From NCBI GenBank assembly GCA_944342025.1, contig CALVMD010000003.1, positions 1 to 64,000 on the forward strand: a DNA stretch of 64,000 bases, read 5' to 3'. Both the position numbers and the translations under genes were made by a program. Each line of letters begins with the position of its first letter. The stretch's first letter is position 1. Shown one piece after another: positions 25,546 through 35,081 of the stretch. The stretch comes from an uncultured Clostridia bacterium (GTDB taxonomy: Bacteria; Bacillota; Clostridia; Christensenellales; Borkfalkiaceae). The notes beneath the pieces were generated by a model. The model had not been told where the DNA came from. It was given only the letters and a program-made list of their open reading frames with translations, and made no database searches.

Positions 25546-27462
25546 ATGAAATTCGGAAAGAAAGTGTTTTGTGCCGCGCTGTGCGCCGTGTTGAGCCTGC
25601 TCTTCGTTTTGTCGGGCTGCAACAACCCGATGTTCGATTTCGGCGGATACGAATACCCCGATTTTCCGTATGCGGACAGCGATCCCGACATAGACAGCTG
25701 GACACAGTGGGAAGAGGGCGACATCATCGAGATCGACTGGTTTATCGACAGCACTTCTTATTCCCTCCCGCAGGAAAGCTCTCTCGTCGTAGAAGAAATT
25801 TTGCGCCAGACGGGCGTTAAGATCAATTTCCGTAAAGCTACGACCAGCGACGGATCCGAGCTTACGACGATCATTGCGGGGAACGATCTTCCCGACCTGA
25901 TCTCGGTCACGGCGGGCATGGACGATCTCGTCAGCAACGACAAGATTTTCCCGATCAACGGCCTTGCGGAGCGCTGGGCGCCCTCGCTCTGGCAGAGGAT
26001 CACCGAAGAAGGGGAGATGTACAACACCTATAAGACGTCCGACGGCGATCTCTTTTACATGGTCAACAATTTTTATAACAGTCAGGACATCGCGGATTAT
26101 CAGGCGCTCGGCGGAGACATCCTTCCCAACGACGGCGTCGTGGTGCGCAAGGATTACCTCGACGCGTACTGTTCGTACATGAAGGCGCAGGATTCTTCCT
26201 GGACGGATGCGGAGATGGCGAATCCGCAGGGAGTCCTCGATTTTCTCCTTTGGACGAAAGAGACTTATTCCATTTCCAATTCCAATCATTCCGTCCTTCT
26301 CTCTGCGTTCGATTCGAGCGAAGATTACGGCAGCCGCGGACTGCAGGTCCTCATGGAGTATTTTTCCTGCGAATCGGAAGATGAAAACGGAAACTGGGTA
26401 TATCCCCTTGCCAGCGACAATTTTGTCGAAATGATGCAGTGGCTCAACGAACTGTACCGCAGCAATCTCCTCACGGAGGGGTGCCTGGGCGCCACGCAGT
26501 CGCAGATCAACCAGTATATCCAGAACGGCGAGCCCATCATGTATATCGGCAAGATGATCACGCCGTCCAGCTATTTCCGCAACTGGGAACAGAACGTGAG
26601 CGGCAACAATCCGCTCGGAGAAGACGCGGCATACGTGCCCATCATCTTTACGAACGAAGAGGGTCAGATCCCGCAGCTTTCTTACCGCACGTCGGGCGAG
26701 CTGTATACGATGGTCACCGCAAACTGCGAGAGACCTGACAGGGTGATCAAACTTTTGGATTTCCTGTATTCGGAAGAGGGGCAGAAGCTCGTTTATTACG
26801 GGATCGATACGGCTGACGACGCGGCGGACGGCACCTATACTTATACGGTGCAGCCGGGCACGACGGTCACCCTGGATGACGGCACCGAATACACGTATGA
26901 GTACGGTCAGATCGACTATACGGAAGAAGTGCAGCAGGCGTTCCTCAGCAGCGTCGAAAGCTACGGCATTTATTTCTGTATGTTCCTGTGCGATCCGATG
27001 TTCCTCAACCTAAGCAGTGCGGACGGCGGGCAGTTCAACAACTACCGCGACTATGTAAAATGGAATTCGCGCGCGGCTCTCATCCCTTATTCATACGACC
27101 ACCGCGGATTCGAGTTTATTTTGGACAGTTCCGACAGCCGTTATAAATCGAGCATGACGACGCAGAGCAACATGCGTTCGACCTGGTACCGCAGTTATGC
27201 CGAGATCATCGGCCTCGAATCTGCCGACGCCGTCGCGGCGGAGATCGCTGAGATCCTCGACTGGTGCGACCGCGCGGGATTGCAGGATTATATCGAATTC
27301 AACAACGATTGTTTCAAAGAGCATAAAGAGAGGCTTGGCATCGAATACGCGTGGGCGCCCAACGATCCGGACTCCGCTTATCACAGCCTTACGATTTCTT
27401 CGATCTACGGAGACACTAGTTATTACAGGGAGGTTCCGGACGAGCTGAAAGCCGGATTGTAA
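25546..27462 (+). CDS. Extracellular solute-binding lipoprotein
   Basis: The 638-residue protein starts with a lipoprotein signal peptide ending LFVLSGC, with the lipidated Cys at 25. The mature part begins with acidic and aromatic residues and shows an LplA-like sugar-binding pattern (VEEILRQTGVKINF, IIAGNDLPDLISV, YYGIDT near the hinge). The size is larger than usual for CUT1 binding proteins but normal for the LplA group, which bind oligosaccharides. AAGGAGG lies 7 bases before the ATG. It should capture the substrate outside the membrane and deliver it to the two permeases. Confidence 0.92.
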   Translation: MKFGKKVFCAALCAVLSLLFVLSGCNNPMFDFGGYEYPDFPYADSDPDIDSWTQWEEGDIIEIDWFIDSTSYSLPQESSLVVEEILRQTGVKINFRKATTSDGSELTTIIAGNDLPDLISVTAGMDDLVSNDKIFPINGLAERWAPSLWQRITEEGEMYNTYKTSDGDLFYMVNNFYNSQDIADYQALGGDILPNDGVVVRKDYLDAYCSYMKAQDSSWTDAEMANPQGVLDFLLWTKETYSISNSNHSVLLSAFDSSEDYGSRGLQVLMEYFSCESEDENGNWVYPLASDNFVEMMQWLNELYRSNLLTEGCLGATQSQINQYIQNGEPIMYIGKMITPSSYFRNWEQNVSGNNPLGEDAAYVPIIFTNEEGQIPQLSYRTSGELYTMVTANCERPDRVIKLLDFLYSEEGQKLVYYGIDTADDAADGTYTYTVQPGTTVTLDDGTEYTYEYGQIDYTEEVQQAFLSSVESYGIYFCMFLCDPMFLNLSSADGGQFNNYRDYVKWNSRAALIPYSYDHRGFEFILDSSDSRYKSSMTTQSNMRSTWYRSYAEIIGLESADAVAAEIAEILDWCDRAGLQDYIEFNNDCFKEHKERLGIEYAWAPNDPDSAYHSLTISSIYGDTSYYREVPDELKAGL

Positions 27463-27470
27463 AGACATCT

Positions 27471-28388
27471 ATGGAGAATATGACCAGGATTATCATTGAT
27501 ACCGACATCGGCGACGATATCGACGACGCTTATGCGATCGCCTTGGCGGTGAAGATGCAGAAATTCGACATCCTCGGCGTGACGACCGTATACCGCAACA
27601 GCGAACAGCGGGCAAAGATCGCATCTGCGCTTTTAACCGCCCTCGGCCGCGGCGACGTCGGCGTATACGCGGGCAGGGATTATCCTTACAAAGAAAAATT
27701 CCGGATAGAGGATTTCGAAGAGACGCTGCCGGACGGCAGACCCGTGATACCGCATTATTTTGAGGAATTCGGGTCGGCGCCCGTCCGTTCGCAGGGGGCG
27801 GCGGAATTCATCGCAGAACAGGCGGAAAAGTTCCCCGGGGAGATCGTCGTCGTGGCGATCGGGCCGCTGACTAACCTTGCCGAAGTTTGTCAAAAGTATC
27901 CCGCGGCATTTGCCAAGCTTAACCGGATCGTCTGCATGGGCGGAGCATTTTCCGGGGAGAAAGCAGAGTGGAATATCCGCTGCGACCCCGAGGCGGCCGC
28001 CGCCGTCTTAGGATCGGGCGTCCCCATTTCCTTCGTCGGGCTGGACGTCACGGCGCATACATACCTTAATGGAAAAGACGTACAAGAAGTGACGTCGGGA
28101 AAGGGCGAAGCGTTCGGCCTGTTGAACAAAATGCTCGGAAAGTGGATGGATTCGCATCCCGGAAGGAACCCCACCATGCACGACGCGCTGACCGTTGCGG
28201 AGGTGGTCGGCGGATTCTGCCGTTACGACGAGCGCCGCATCGAGATCCCGCTCGAAGGGAACGAACGCGCCTGCACATGTACGACGCAGGACCCTTCGGC
28301 GCCTCTGGTGGTTTGTGCGGTCAGCGTGGACAGGCCGGCGTTCATGCACTTTTTTAAGGGCACACTGTTGCAGCCCGTAATGATTTAA
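27471..28388 (+). CDS. Inosine-uridine-type nucleoside hydrolase family enzyme
   Basis: The 305-residue protein opens with the metal/ribose-binding Asp cluster of the family (IIIDTDIGDDIDDAYAIALA, residues 7-26). It continues with AIGPLTNLAE and NIRCDPEAAAAVL, and has a late histidine region (MHDALTVAEV). Family members hydrolyse N-glycosidic bonds of ribonucleosides to a free base and ribose. ATG at 27480 would give the more usual Met-Thr-Arg-Ile start; neither start has a good Shine-Dalgarno sequence. Ribokinase at the end of the same operon fits release of free ribose, but some members in sugar loci may have other substrates. Confidence 0.88.
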   Translation: MENMTRIIIDTDIGDDIDDAYAIALAVKMQKFDILGVTTVYRNSEQRAKIASALLTALGRGDVGVYAGRDYPYKEKFRIEDFEETLPDGRPVIPHYFEEFGSAPVRSQGAAEFIAEQAEKFPGEIVVVAIGPLTNLAEVCQKYPAAFAKLNRIVCMGGAFSGEKAEWNIRCDPEAAAAVLGSGVPISFVGLDVTAHTYLNGKDVQEVTSGKGEAFGLLNKMLGKWMDSHPGRNPTMHDALTVAEVVGGFCRYDERRIEIPLEGNERACTCTTQDPSAPLVVCAVSVDRPAFMHFFKGTLLQPVMI

Positions 28389-28400
28389 AAGGAGGAAAAG

Positions 28401-29900
28401 ATGAAAACGAAAGCAATTTCTGTGATTCTCGGCGGTCTCGTCCTTGCGGCGGCGTGTTTCTCGACCGGCGTTCTCGGGGCGGCGGCAGCCGCGCAGCCTC
28501 TCGTGTACGAGGCGGAAGGGAAATTGTCGGGCGACGAGCAGATCTCGTACGTGCCCGATACGCCCGTCGAGGTGGACGGCGACGCGCTCGCCGTGAAGGT
28601 GTTTCTCAAAAACTCGTATTGGTACAGTCTTCCCCTCAGTTTTTCGGTCACGTCGGGAGGAAGGGAATATACCTGGGATCTCGGCAATTCGACGCTGAGC
28701 GGCATCGAGTACACGGACGCGGACGAAAGCGATTCGTCGGTCGCGACGATCCAATGGGACTCGAACGGAAAGGTGTGCGTTCCGTATTTGTTTTACGGCG
28801 AAGTCATCCTGCCCTTCTCCGAACTGAACGGGGGAGCGGGCGCAGACATCGCTTTGATAGAGGAGATCTCCGTGACGGTTACGGCGGCAGTAAACACGGA
28901 TTATGCGTCGGGCGATTCGTGGGTGGCTGACGGCATTTCGCTGTATCTGTTCGGCGCGGACTGTGTTACGCTGAACGGAGAGAGCGAGATCGGCGATCGC
29001 ACGCAGATCGCGGATTTTTGCGGGATGTCTGCGGACGATCTTACCCTGACAGCGGCTGCCGGCGGCGAGGCGGAAGGTGCTTTGCGCTCGGCGAGCGATT
29101 CCGATTACGCCGCGTTCGAAGGGCTTCTCGCACAGTATAACTCATCGAGCGAGACGCTCGGCGACATGAAGATCATCGAAGATTTCGATACGAACGACCT
29201 TCTGGCAGAAGCTGCGGGCGCAGAGCGCGCGGCGCAGGAATTGGAAGACATTTTCTATATGTCCGGCCAGGAGGCAGATTACAGCATCACGGAGGGCGGA
29301 TACAGCGGCACGGCGCTTTCCTACAACGTCGATTCGACGATGTACAATCCGGGCGGAAACGCTTATGCCGGCCTGCATTTCAACTTCGGCAAAAAGGACG
29401 CGACCGACTGGTCGGGCGCGAACGGCGTTGCGGTGTATGCGGAAAACACGTCTGATCATCTGGCGAGTTTTGCCATCGAAATTTTCCAATATAACCTGGA
29501 CACGGGAAAACTGGAACAGTACAACCTCAACGATTCTGCCAACCGTTATAAAACGCTGTACGCTTATAACGTAGAGACGGGAGAAGAGTTCTCGTATCAT
29601 ACGCAGACATATATGCGCGTGCCCGCTAACTTCAAGGGGTGGATCCGCATCCCGTTCTCGCAGTACGCGGCGCCCGCGTGGTCGCAGTCTGCCGCTTACG
29701 GCAACGAAGGCGTGCTGGATTTCGACAGATTCCCCGTCGTCAAGGTTTCGCTTACGCGCCTGTTTAACGTGAATTACGATATCGAACTCATCATCGACGA
29801 TATAGCGCTCTATTACGGGGATTTCAGCGTCGGAAATCTTTTCGATTCGAGCAAGACTTCAATCCGCGACTGCATTGAAAACGGCAGCGTTCCCGCTTAA
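28401..29900 (+). CDS. Secreted protein of unknown family
   Basis: I do not recognise this 499-residue protein. It begins with a signal peptide (hydrophobic run ILGGLVLAAACFSTGVLG, then an Ala-rich cleavage region). The Cys at 19 could make it a lipoprotein, but the preceding box is poor. The rest is rich in Asp, Ser, Thr and Tyr and looks like beta-sandwich domains of the kind that bind carbohydrate. Two stretches, around WDLGNSTLSGIEY and WSGANGVAVYAENTSDH, would fit two such modules. AAGGAGG precedes the start. It sits between the nucleoside hydrolase and the GH43-like lipoprotein, so a substrate-binding surface role is likely but unproven. Confidence 0.8.
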   Translation: MKTKAISVILGGLVLAAACFSTGVLGAAAAAQPLVYEAEGKLSGDEQISYVPDTPVEVDGDALAVKVFLKNSYWYSLPLSFSVTSGGREYTWDLGNSTLSGIEYTDADESDSSVATIQWDSNGKVCVPYLFYGEVILPFSELNGGAGADIALIEEISVTVTAAVNTDYASGDSWVADGISLYLFGADCVTLNGESEIGDRTQIADFCGMSADDLTLTAAAGGEAEGALRSASDSDYAAFEGLLAQYNSSSETLGDMKIIEDFDTNDLLAEAAGAERAAQELEDIFYMSGQEADYSITEGGYSGTALSYNVDSTMYNPGGNAYAGLHFNFGKKDATDWSGANGVAVYAENTSDHLASFAIEIFQYNLDTGKLEQYNLNDSANRYKTLYAYNVETGEEFSYHTQTYMRVPANFKGWIRIPFSQYAAPAWSQSAAYGNEGVLDFDRFPVVKVSLTRLFNVNYDIELIIDDIALYYGDFSVGNLFDSSKTSIRDCIENGSVPA

Positions 29901-29915
29901 TACAAGGAGGAAAAG

Positions 29916-31112
29916 ATGAAAAAGCTGATCTGTATCCTGATGGCTCTCACGTTCATTTGCGCACTCGCCGCGTGCGGTGACGGAAACACGCCCGATACGC
30001 CGGAAGAAGAAACGTTCGAATCCAAGATCTTCGACGGCATCGACGCCGTTTTCGACGAGAGCCTCGGCTATTACAACGAAAATCCTTCCGCATTCCAGGA
30101 GGGAGCGACGCGCTATCTGTACTATACCCGCAACACCGTCAAATACGATTCGACGACGGACAGCATTGCCGTTCGCGTGGGGACGTATTCGAACGGTGAG
30201 TGGACGTACGGCGAACCGCAGACGTGCATCAGCGTGTCTGAGAGCGGCTGGGACAGCGGCGGCGTGTTCGGCGCCGACGTCGTGAAGGGGACGTTCGCAT
30301 ACAACGGGGAGACCTATTCTTATCTCATGGCATACTGCGGGACGACCCGTTCCGACCGTACGGATGCGGATATCGGGTTTGCCGTCGCGAAAGAGCCGAC
30401 GGGCGAATGGGTCAAAGTCGGCACGGAACCCTTCATCGAGTTCAACAGTTCCGAATGGGATTCCGTCGGGCTTACGAGCTATCCCGGCGCGATCGAACCC
30501 AGCCTCATCAGTTACGACGAGGGCGGCAAGGTCTATCTCTTCTACGAAGAATCGGAAGTGTTCAAATCCAACTATGCGGTCGAGCTGGACTGCTCGAACA
30601 TGGATTCCATCGTGCGCGGCGGACGCAAGGTCATCGAGCGGGGCGGCATCAGCGACCTCGGCACGAGCAACCCGCTCCTTTACGGGGCAGACTATGTCTA
30701 TGCCGAAGACGGCGATATGCTGTACGCCGTCCGAGAGGGCCGCACGACGGCGACCGCCAATCCGATCGTGGCGGACGAATTGCAGGCGCTGCGTTCGTCG
30801 ATGGACATTCTCGACACGATCGATCAGGGCGTTTCCGATCCGGACGCCGAGCCCTATGAATGGTGGTCGGAGATCGACGATATAAGTTCTTCCGATACTG
30901 CCGATTTCGAAAGCGAGGACAGGATACTCGGTTACATGCGCATTTTCTCGCCTACGATCGTCAGCAACGAATACGGCGGAATGCTCGACTATGCTTCGCT
31001 CGAGATCCTCTTTACTTCGCAGACGTGCGAAGGGGACAGCCGCTTGCCCGCCGAGCATGAAGACGCTTATATGTTCTCTCAGATGATCCATTCGATGGTG
31101 ATCGAACTGTGA
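29916..31112 (+). CDS. Lipoprotein with a GH43-like beta-propeller
   Basis: The 398-residue protein carries a lipoprotein signal peptide (CALAAC, lipidated Cys at 20). The body has a pattern typical of five-bladed propeller glycosidases: RYLYYTRN, GVFGADVVKGTF followed by YSYLMAYCG, DIGFAVAKEPTGEW, and later EPSLISYDEGGKVYLFYEE. I cannot assign the three catalytic acids with confidence. It would be tethered outside the membrane, where it could trim the glycan before import. AAGGAGG precedes it. Family GH43, GH32, GH130 or a non-catalytic relative are all possible. Confidence 0.75.
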   Translation: MKKLICILMALTFICALAACGDGNTPDTPEEETFESKIFDGIDAVFDESLGYYNENPSAFQEGATRYLYYTRNTVKYDSTTDSIAVRVGTYSNGEWTYGEPQTCISVSESGWDSGGVFGADVVKGTFAYNGETYSYLMAYCGTTRSDRTDADIGFAVAKEPTGEWVKVGTEPFIEFNSSEWDSVGLTSYPGAIEPSLISYDEGGKVYLFYEESEVFKSNYAVELDCSNMDSIVRGGRKVIERGGISDLGTSNPLLYGADYVYAEDGDMLYAVREGRTTATANPIVADELQALRSSMDILDTIDQGVSDPDAEPYEWWSEIDDISSSDTADFESEDRILGYMRIFSPTIVSNEYGGMLDYASLEILFTSQTCEGDSRLPAEHEDAYMFSQMIHSMVIEL

Positions 31113-31120
31113 GGTGCTTT

Positions 31121-32833
31121 ATGGGCAAATGCGGTTTGGTTTTAGCGGCGGCGCTTGTACTCGGACTGTGCTTTTCGGCGGCGATGCCTTTGCAGGCGAA
31201 AGCCGCCGAAGAAACGGACAGTCCTCTCGTAAGTTATTGGTCGAGCGACCCCGGCGTTACGGAAATGCCCGTGGCGGAAGGTTCGACCGAGACGTACGCC
31301 GAAGAGGACAGGATGTGGCAGGGGCTTCCGACGATCGCGGTGACGCCAGGCGGGCGCATGTGGTGCGCGTGGCAGACGGGCGACTCCGTGGAAGGGAGCG
31401 CCGGTTCGAACAATTACGACGTTCTTTATTACAGCGACGATATGGGTAAGACGTGGAGCGAAGATTATATGATCTGGGACGTTCCGGACGATTCGATCCG
31501 CCTTACCGACCCCAGGCTGTTTTACGACCAGTACGGAAAGCTTTGGCTGGTGCTGATCCGCGGCGGGTTGAACGGGGTGTATGCGATGCAGATCATGAAC
31601 CCGGACTGCGACGATCCCGCGACGGAGCTTGAAGTTGGCGAGCCGATCGCATGGATGCGCGATCCGCCCGCACACCGCCCGACCATCCTTTCGAACGGGT
31701 ATTGGATCACGCCGGTCGAAGTGAGTACGGACGCGCAGAAGACTTATATTTGCAACCCCGACGATGAAAACGGGCGGTACCGCTGGACCACGAACACGCA
31801 GCAGGCCGCGATCACGGCGTATCCCGACGATAAGTCATATGGCGAGGCACAGATCATCGAACTGGAAGACGGGAGACTGATGATGCTGTCGCGCCTGCCG
31901 GGAGACTGCGGCGGGGGTATGGAGATCTCGTATTCCACCGATTACGGCGCCACATGGTCCGCGTACCAGGCGGATAACGGCGTTCCGTATATTACGCCGA
32001 ATTCAAAATTTCATATCCAAAGGCTGGAAAGCGGCGCGATCTTATTGATCACGCATGCGACGACGGACGACCGCGAACAGCTTGCGGCTTACCTTTCTTA
32101 CGACGACGGCGAGACCTGGCCGTACATGCTTATGCTCGACGACACAGACATTCGCGGCAACTGGCGCAATTACGGAGTCAGCTACCCCGAGGCGGCGGCA
32201 CAGCAGGGTGAAAACGGCGAGATCTACATCGTGTACGACGCGGGGAGATACGAACTGAAAGAGATCCGCATGTGCATTATCACGGAGGAGGACATCAAGG
32301 CGGGCAAACCCGTTTCCGAATACTGTTCCATGCGCATGTCGGTCAGCAAACTCGGAGGCTATCTCGATTACGTCGATACGCAGGAAGAATACGAGCAGTA
32401 TATGACGGTTGAACCGGGCACGCCGAAGAGCGAGATCCTGCAAGCGCTTCCGACGACGGTCACGCTTATAGGGGAAGACGGCACGACGCTCGCTCTCACG
32501 GGCGAATGGGAGTGCCTGGATTATGCGCCCAATATCGAAGGCAGATATACGTTCAAATTTTCTGAACAGGTCACGGGCAAAGCGCAGGATCTGTACAGCT
32601 TGCTGAAAGTATACGTCACCGTGGGGGAAGAAGAGGAAATCGTGACGCCTCCCGACGATGGCGGCGATGACGTCGTCGACCCGCCGGCGGAAGAGCCGGA
32701 CGACAGGACATGGATCTATGTTGTGTCAGGGGTCGGAGCCGCCGTCGTGATCGCGGCCGCCGTTACGGCAGCCGTGCTGCTCAAACGTAAAAAATCCGCT
32801 TCGCGGAAAAAAAACCCGGATAAGGAGGAATGA
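31121..32833 (+). CDS. Exported sialidase-fold (BNR/Asp-box) protein with C-terminal membrane anchor
   Basis: The 570-residue protein has a signal peptide (VLAAALVLGLCFSAAMPLQAKA). A propeller follows with Asp-boxes YSDDMGKTWSE, STDYGATWSA and SYDDGETWPY. The C-terminal part holds an Ig-like strand region, a Pro/Asp linker, one membrane helix and a KRKK tail without an LPXTG motif. Such proteins are exo-sialidases or relatives acting on other acidic sugars, and some only bind. The start at 31121 has GAGG 6 bases upstream; a GTG at 31109 overlapping the previous stop is the alternative. It should face the outside of the membrane beside the binding lipoprotein. Confidence 0.82.
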   Translation: MGKCGLVLAAALVLGLCFSAAMPLQAKAAEETDSPLVSYWSSDPGVTEMPVAEGSTETYAEEDRMWQGLPTIAVTPGGRMWCAWQTGDSVEGSAGSNNYDVLYYSDDMGKTWSEDYMIWDVPDDSIRLTDPRLFYDQYGKLWLVLIRGGLNGVYAMQIMNPDCDDPATELEVGEPIAWMRDPPAHRPTILSNGYWITPVEVSTDAQKTYICNPDDENGRYRWTTNTQQAAITAYPDDKSYGEAQIIELEDGRLMMLSRLPGDCGGGMEISYSTDYGATWSAYQADNGVPYITPNSKFHIQRLESGAILLITHATTDDREQLAAYLSYDDGETWPYMLMLDDTDIRGNWRNYGVSYPEAAAQQGENGEIYIVYDAGRYELKEIRMCIITEEDIKAGKPVSEYCSMRMSVSKLGGYLDYVDTQEEYEQYMTVEPGTPKSEILQALPTTVTLIGEDGTTLALTGEWECLDYAPNIEGRYTFKFSEQVTGKAQDLYSLLKVYVTVGEEEEIVTPPDDGGDDVVDPPAEEPDDRTWIYVVSGVGAAVVIAAAVTAAVLLKRKKSASRKKNPDKEE

Positions 32834-32839
32834 AAAAAG

Positions 32840-35014
32840 ATGTCAAAAACTTTGCGGAATGCGCTTTTATGGTGTTTTGCCGCATGCATGGCGATCGCGC
32901 TGTGCTTCGGATTGCTGTTTTTGAGCGCAAATGCGGAGGATACCGTTTCGTCTGCGACCACGGTGCCTGATTCCGAGCTGGTGCAGCTTTCGATCGATAA
33001 CGGCACGATCGCCTATTCCACGGCTACCAGCAACGGGATCGTGCGTCTGACCGTAGATCCCGACGGCAGCGACGCCGCGCTTACAAATGCCACGGACATT
33101 GCGATCCGCGTCAAGGTGATGAACCGCCAGACCAACCGACCGAACGTCAGCTCGCTGCTTTCTTACATCCGCTTTAAATTCGTGGGGGACGACACGGTCT
33201 GGGGAATCACGAAAGAGGGATTGTATTTTACCTTCCTCGACGCCGAAACGAACGCCAAGAGCACGGTGCGCGTTTCCAACGGCGGCGACGGCAACATCGG
33301 CGGTCAGCTGAACGCGGCGGTCGGAACGGACGGGACGATCTATATCCCGCTCACGCAGATCCGCGACGGCAGCTCTACGACCGAATTCGGCAGACGATTG
33401 ACCGAAGTGGAAAATTATTCGTCTTTGCAGTTGGAATATATCGAGTTTACGACTTCGCAGAACCGCTGGGACCTCGCTTTCGGTGACGCGGCGATCGTGC
33501 GCCAGTCGGGCGGTAATGTAGAGACGGACGTCATATCCGCCGAGCTTTCCGTTGAGTCGGGCGGCAACGTGACGCTCTACGATGCGTTCTATGACAACGT
33601 CACTCTCGTCGTGAACGGACAGACGGCGGTTGAGAACGAAGACGGCGAATTTGAAGTGGACCTGGGCGAAATGGGCAGAGTCTATATCGATTCGGATAAG
33701 CTGTTCGCATATGACCCCATCAAGCTGAAATCCGATCTTGCCGCCGGTTACGGCATCACGAGCGTCGGTACGGAAGTTGACGTCGACGGCTATACGCTGA
33801 AACAGGTAGACGAATCGGCAGACAACTGGCGCTTCGACGCGAGCTATTCCAACAGGAACAAAAACCGCACGGCGCTTCTGGACGGCTATACCTATGAAGG
33901 CGAATATTTCCTCCGCTTCGGCAACCACGGCGTGTACGATTCCGCAGCCACGGATGCCATGAGTACGCTCGGTGCACGGCCGATCGACGGCACGATCACC
34001 GTAACCGTTTCGCAGCTCGCTTCTTTAAGCGTAACGGGCGAAAGCGCGGGCGTAGACGCATATTATGCGCGCCTCGACAGCCTGGAGGATTTTGAAAACA
34101 TCACTTCGATCGACGATTGGAGCGATATGATCGATTCAGCGGAAGACGGAACGATCTGTCTGGCTCCCGGCGACGCATCCGCACTCATCGTTGTGCCCAA
34201 AGATGGTTATGAATTTACGGGGATCTCGCTGAACGGAGAGACTTTAGAGCCTGCGGAGACGATCGCGGATCCCGATACCACGCGCGTTACGGCGGCTCTG
34301 TATACCGTCACTGTTACGGAAGACGGCGAGCTGGAGATCCTGGGTCTCGGCGACGAAGTTTCGCTGGACATCGAGGTCGCCGCGACGGGCGGCAGCCTTG
34401 AGATCGACGGCGAAGCGGTCACGGGCGAAACGTTTACGACGAACGTGTATAAGACGCTGGAGATCGGCGCTGTTGCCGACAGCGGTTATGCCGCTGCGGT
34501 CAGCGCGGTGTATCCAGCGGAAGAAGAGGGCGGTGAAGAGATCGTTGTTCCCATTTCTGCCTCTTCCGACGGAATGTATTATTATCAGGTAGACGGCGCG
34601 TTCACGCTCCGCGTCGAGTTCAGTATCGTGACGTATAACATTACCTACCGTCTGAACAACGGCGAATATGCGGAAGGGGAAAGCAACCCTGCCACGATCA
34701 CTTATTTCGACACCGTTACGCTCAATTCCGTGTCGCGCGAGGGATATACTTTCCTCGGCTGGCGCATCGAAGGCAGCGGCGAGACGGAGTACATCACCGA
34801 GCTGAAAGAGATCGATTCCGACATTACGCTCATCGCGGTGTTCGAGCTTGCAGGCGGCGGTGACGTGGATCCCGATCCGACGGACCCTGCCGACAATAAC
34901 GGAGACGGCCTGCCCACAGGTGCGATCGTAGGGATCGTCGTTGCCTGCGTGGTCGTCGTCGCGGCAGCCGTCGTGGCCGTCGTCCTCGTGCGTAAAAAAC
35001 GTTCCAAACAATAA
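32840..35014 (+). CDS. Large secreted, membrane-anchored surface protein with an InlB-like repeat
   Basis: The 724-residue protein has a signal peptide ending SANA and a long acidic beta-rich body. Near the end there is one Listeria/Bacteroides-type repeat (ITYRLNNGEYAEGE, then SREGYTFLGW). After a Pro/Asp linker come one membrane helix and the tail RKKRSKQ. Just before the helix the sequence reads LPTGA, which is one residue short of a sortase LPXTG. I do not recognise the first 600 residues. AAGGAGG lies 10 bases before ATG. Its anchor closely parallels that of the upstream sialidase-like protein, suggesting that they work together at the surface. Confidence 0.78.
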   Translation: MSKTLRNALLWCFAACMAIALCFGLLFLSANAEDTVSSATTVPDSELVQLSIDNGTIAYSTATSNGIVRLTVDPDGSDAALTNATDIAIRVKVMNRQTNRPNVSSLLSYIRFKFVGDDTVWGITKEGLYFTFLDAETNAKSTVRVSNGGDGNIGGQLNAAVGTDGTIYIPLTQIRDGSSTTEFGRRLTEVENYSSLQLEYIEFTTSQNRWDLAFGDAAIVRQSGGNVETDVISAELSVESGGNVTLYDAFYDNVTLVVNGQTAVENEDGEFEVDLGEMGRVYIDSDKLFAYDPIKLKSDLAAGYGITSVGTEVDVDGYTLKQVDESADNWRFDASYSNRNKNRTALLDGYTYEGEYFLRFGNHGVYDSAATDAMSTLGARPIDGTITVTVSQLASLSVTGESAGVDAYYARLDSLEDFENITSIDDWSDMIDSAEDGTICLAPGDASALIVVPKDGYEFTGISLNGETLEPAETIADPDTTRVTAALYTVTVTEDGELEILGLGDEVSLDIEVAATGGSLEIDGEAVTGETFTTNVYKTLEIGAVADSGYAAAVSAVYPAEEEGGEEIVVPISASSDGMYYYQVDGAFTLRVEFSIVTYNITYRLNNGEYAEGESNPATITYFDTVTLNSVSREGYTFLGWRIEGSGETEYITELKEIDSDITLIAVFELAGGGDVDPDPTDPADNNGDGLPTGAIVGIVVACVVVVAAAVVAVVLVRKKRSKQ

Positions 35015-35037
35015 AAATTTATAGAATCGATCAGGCG

Positions 35038-35067
35038 CCGCATTCCCACCTTCGGGCGGGAATGCGG
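35038..35067 (+). other. UUCG-tetraloop hairpin inside the operon
   Basis: CCGCATTCCCACC pairs with GGCGGGAATGCGG around TTCG, with one A-C mismatch. No T run follows, so it is not a classic terminator. The only purine-rich stretch before the next start (GGAAG, 35066-35070) overlaps its right arm. It could be a processing or stability element that sets a lower expression level for the downstream enzymes, or it could hide the ribosome site. Confidence 0.6.
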
Positions 35068-35081
35068 AAGCACGGTATGAT

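Noticed and set aside
34898..34925. LPTGA as an LPXTG sortase signal
   Set aside because: It is one residue short of LPXTG, so I list the protein as helix-anchored and only flag the resemblance.
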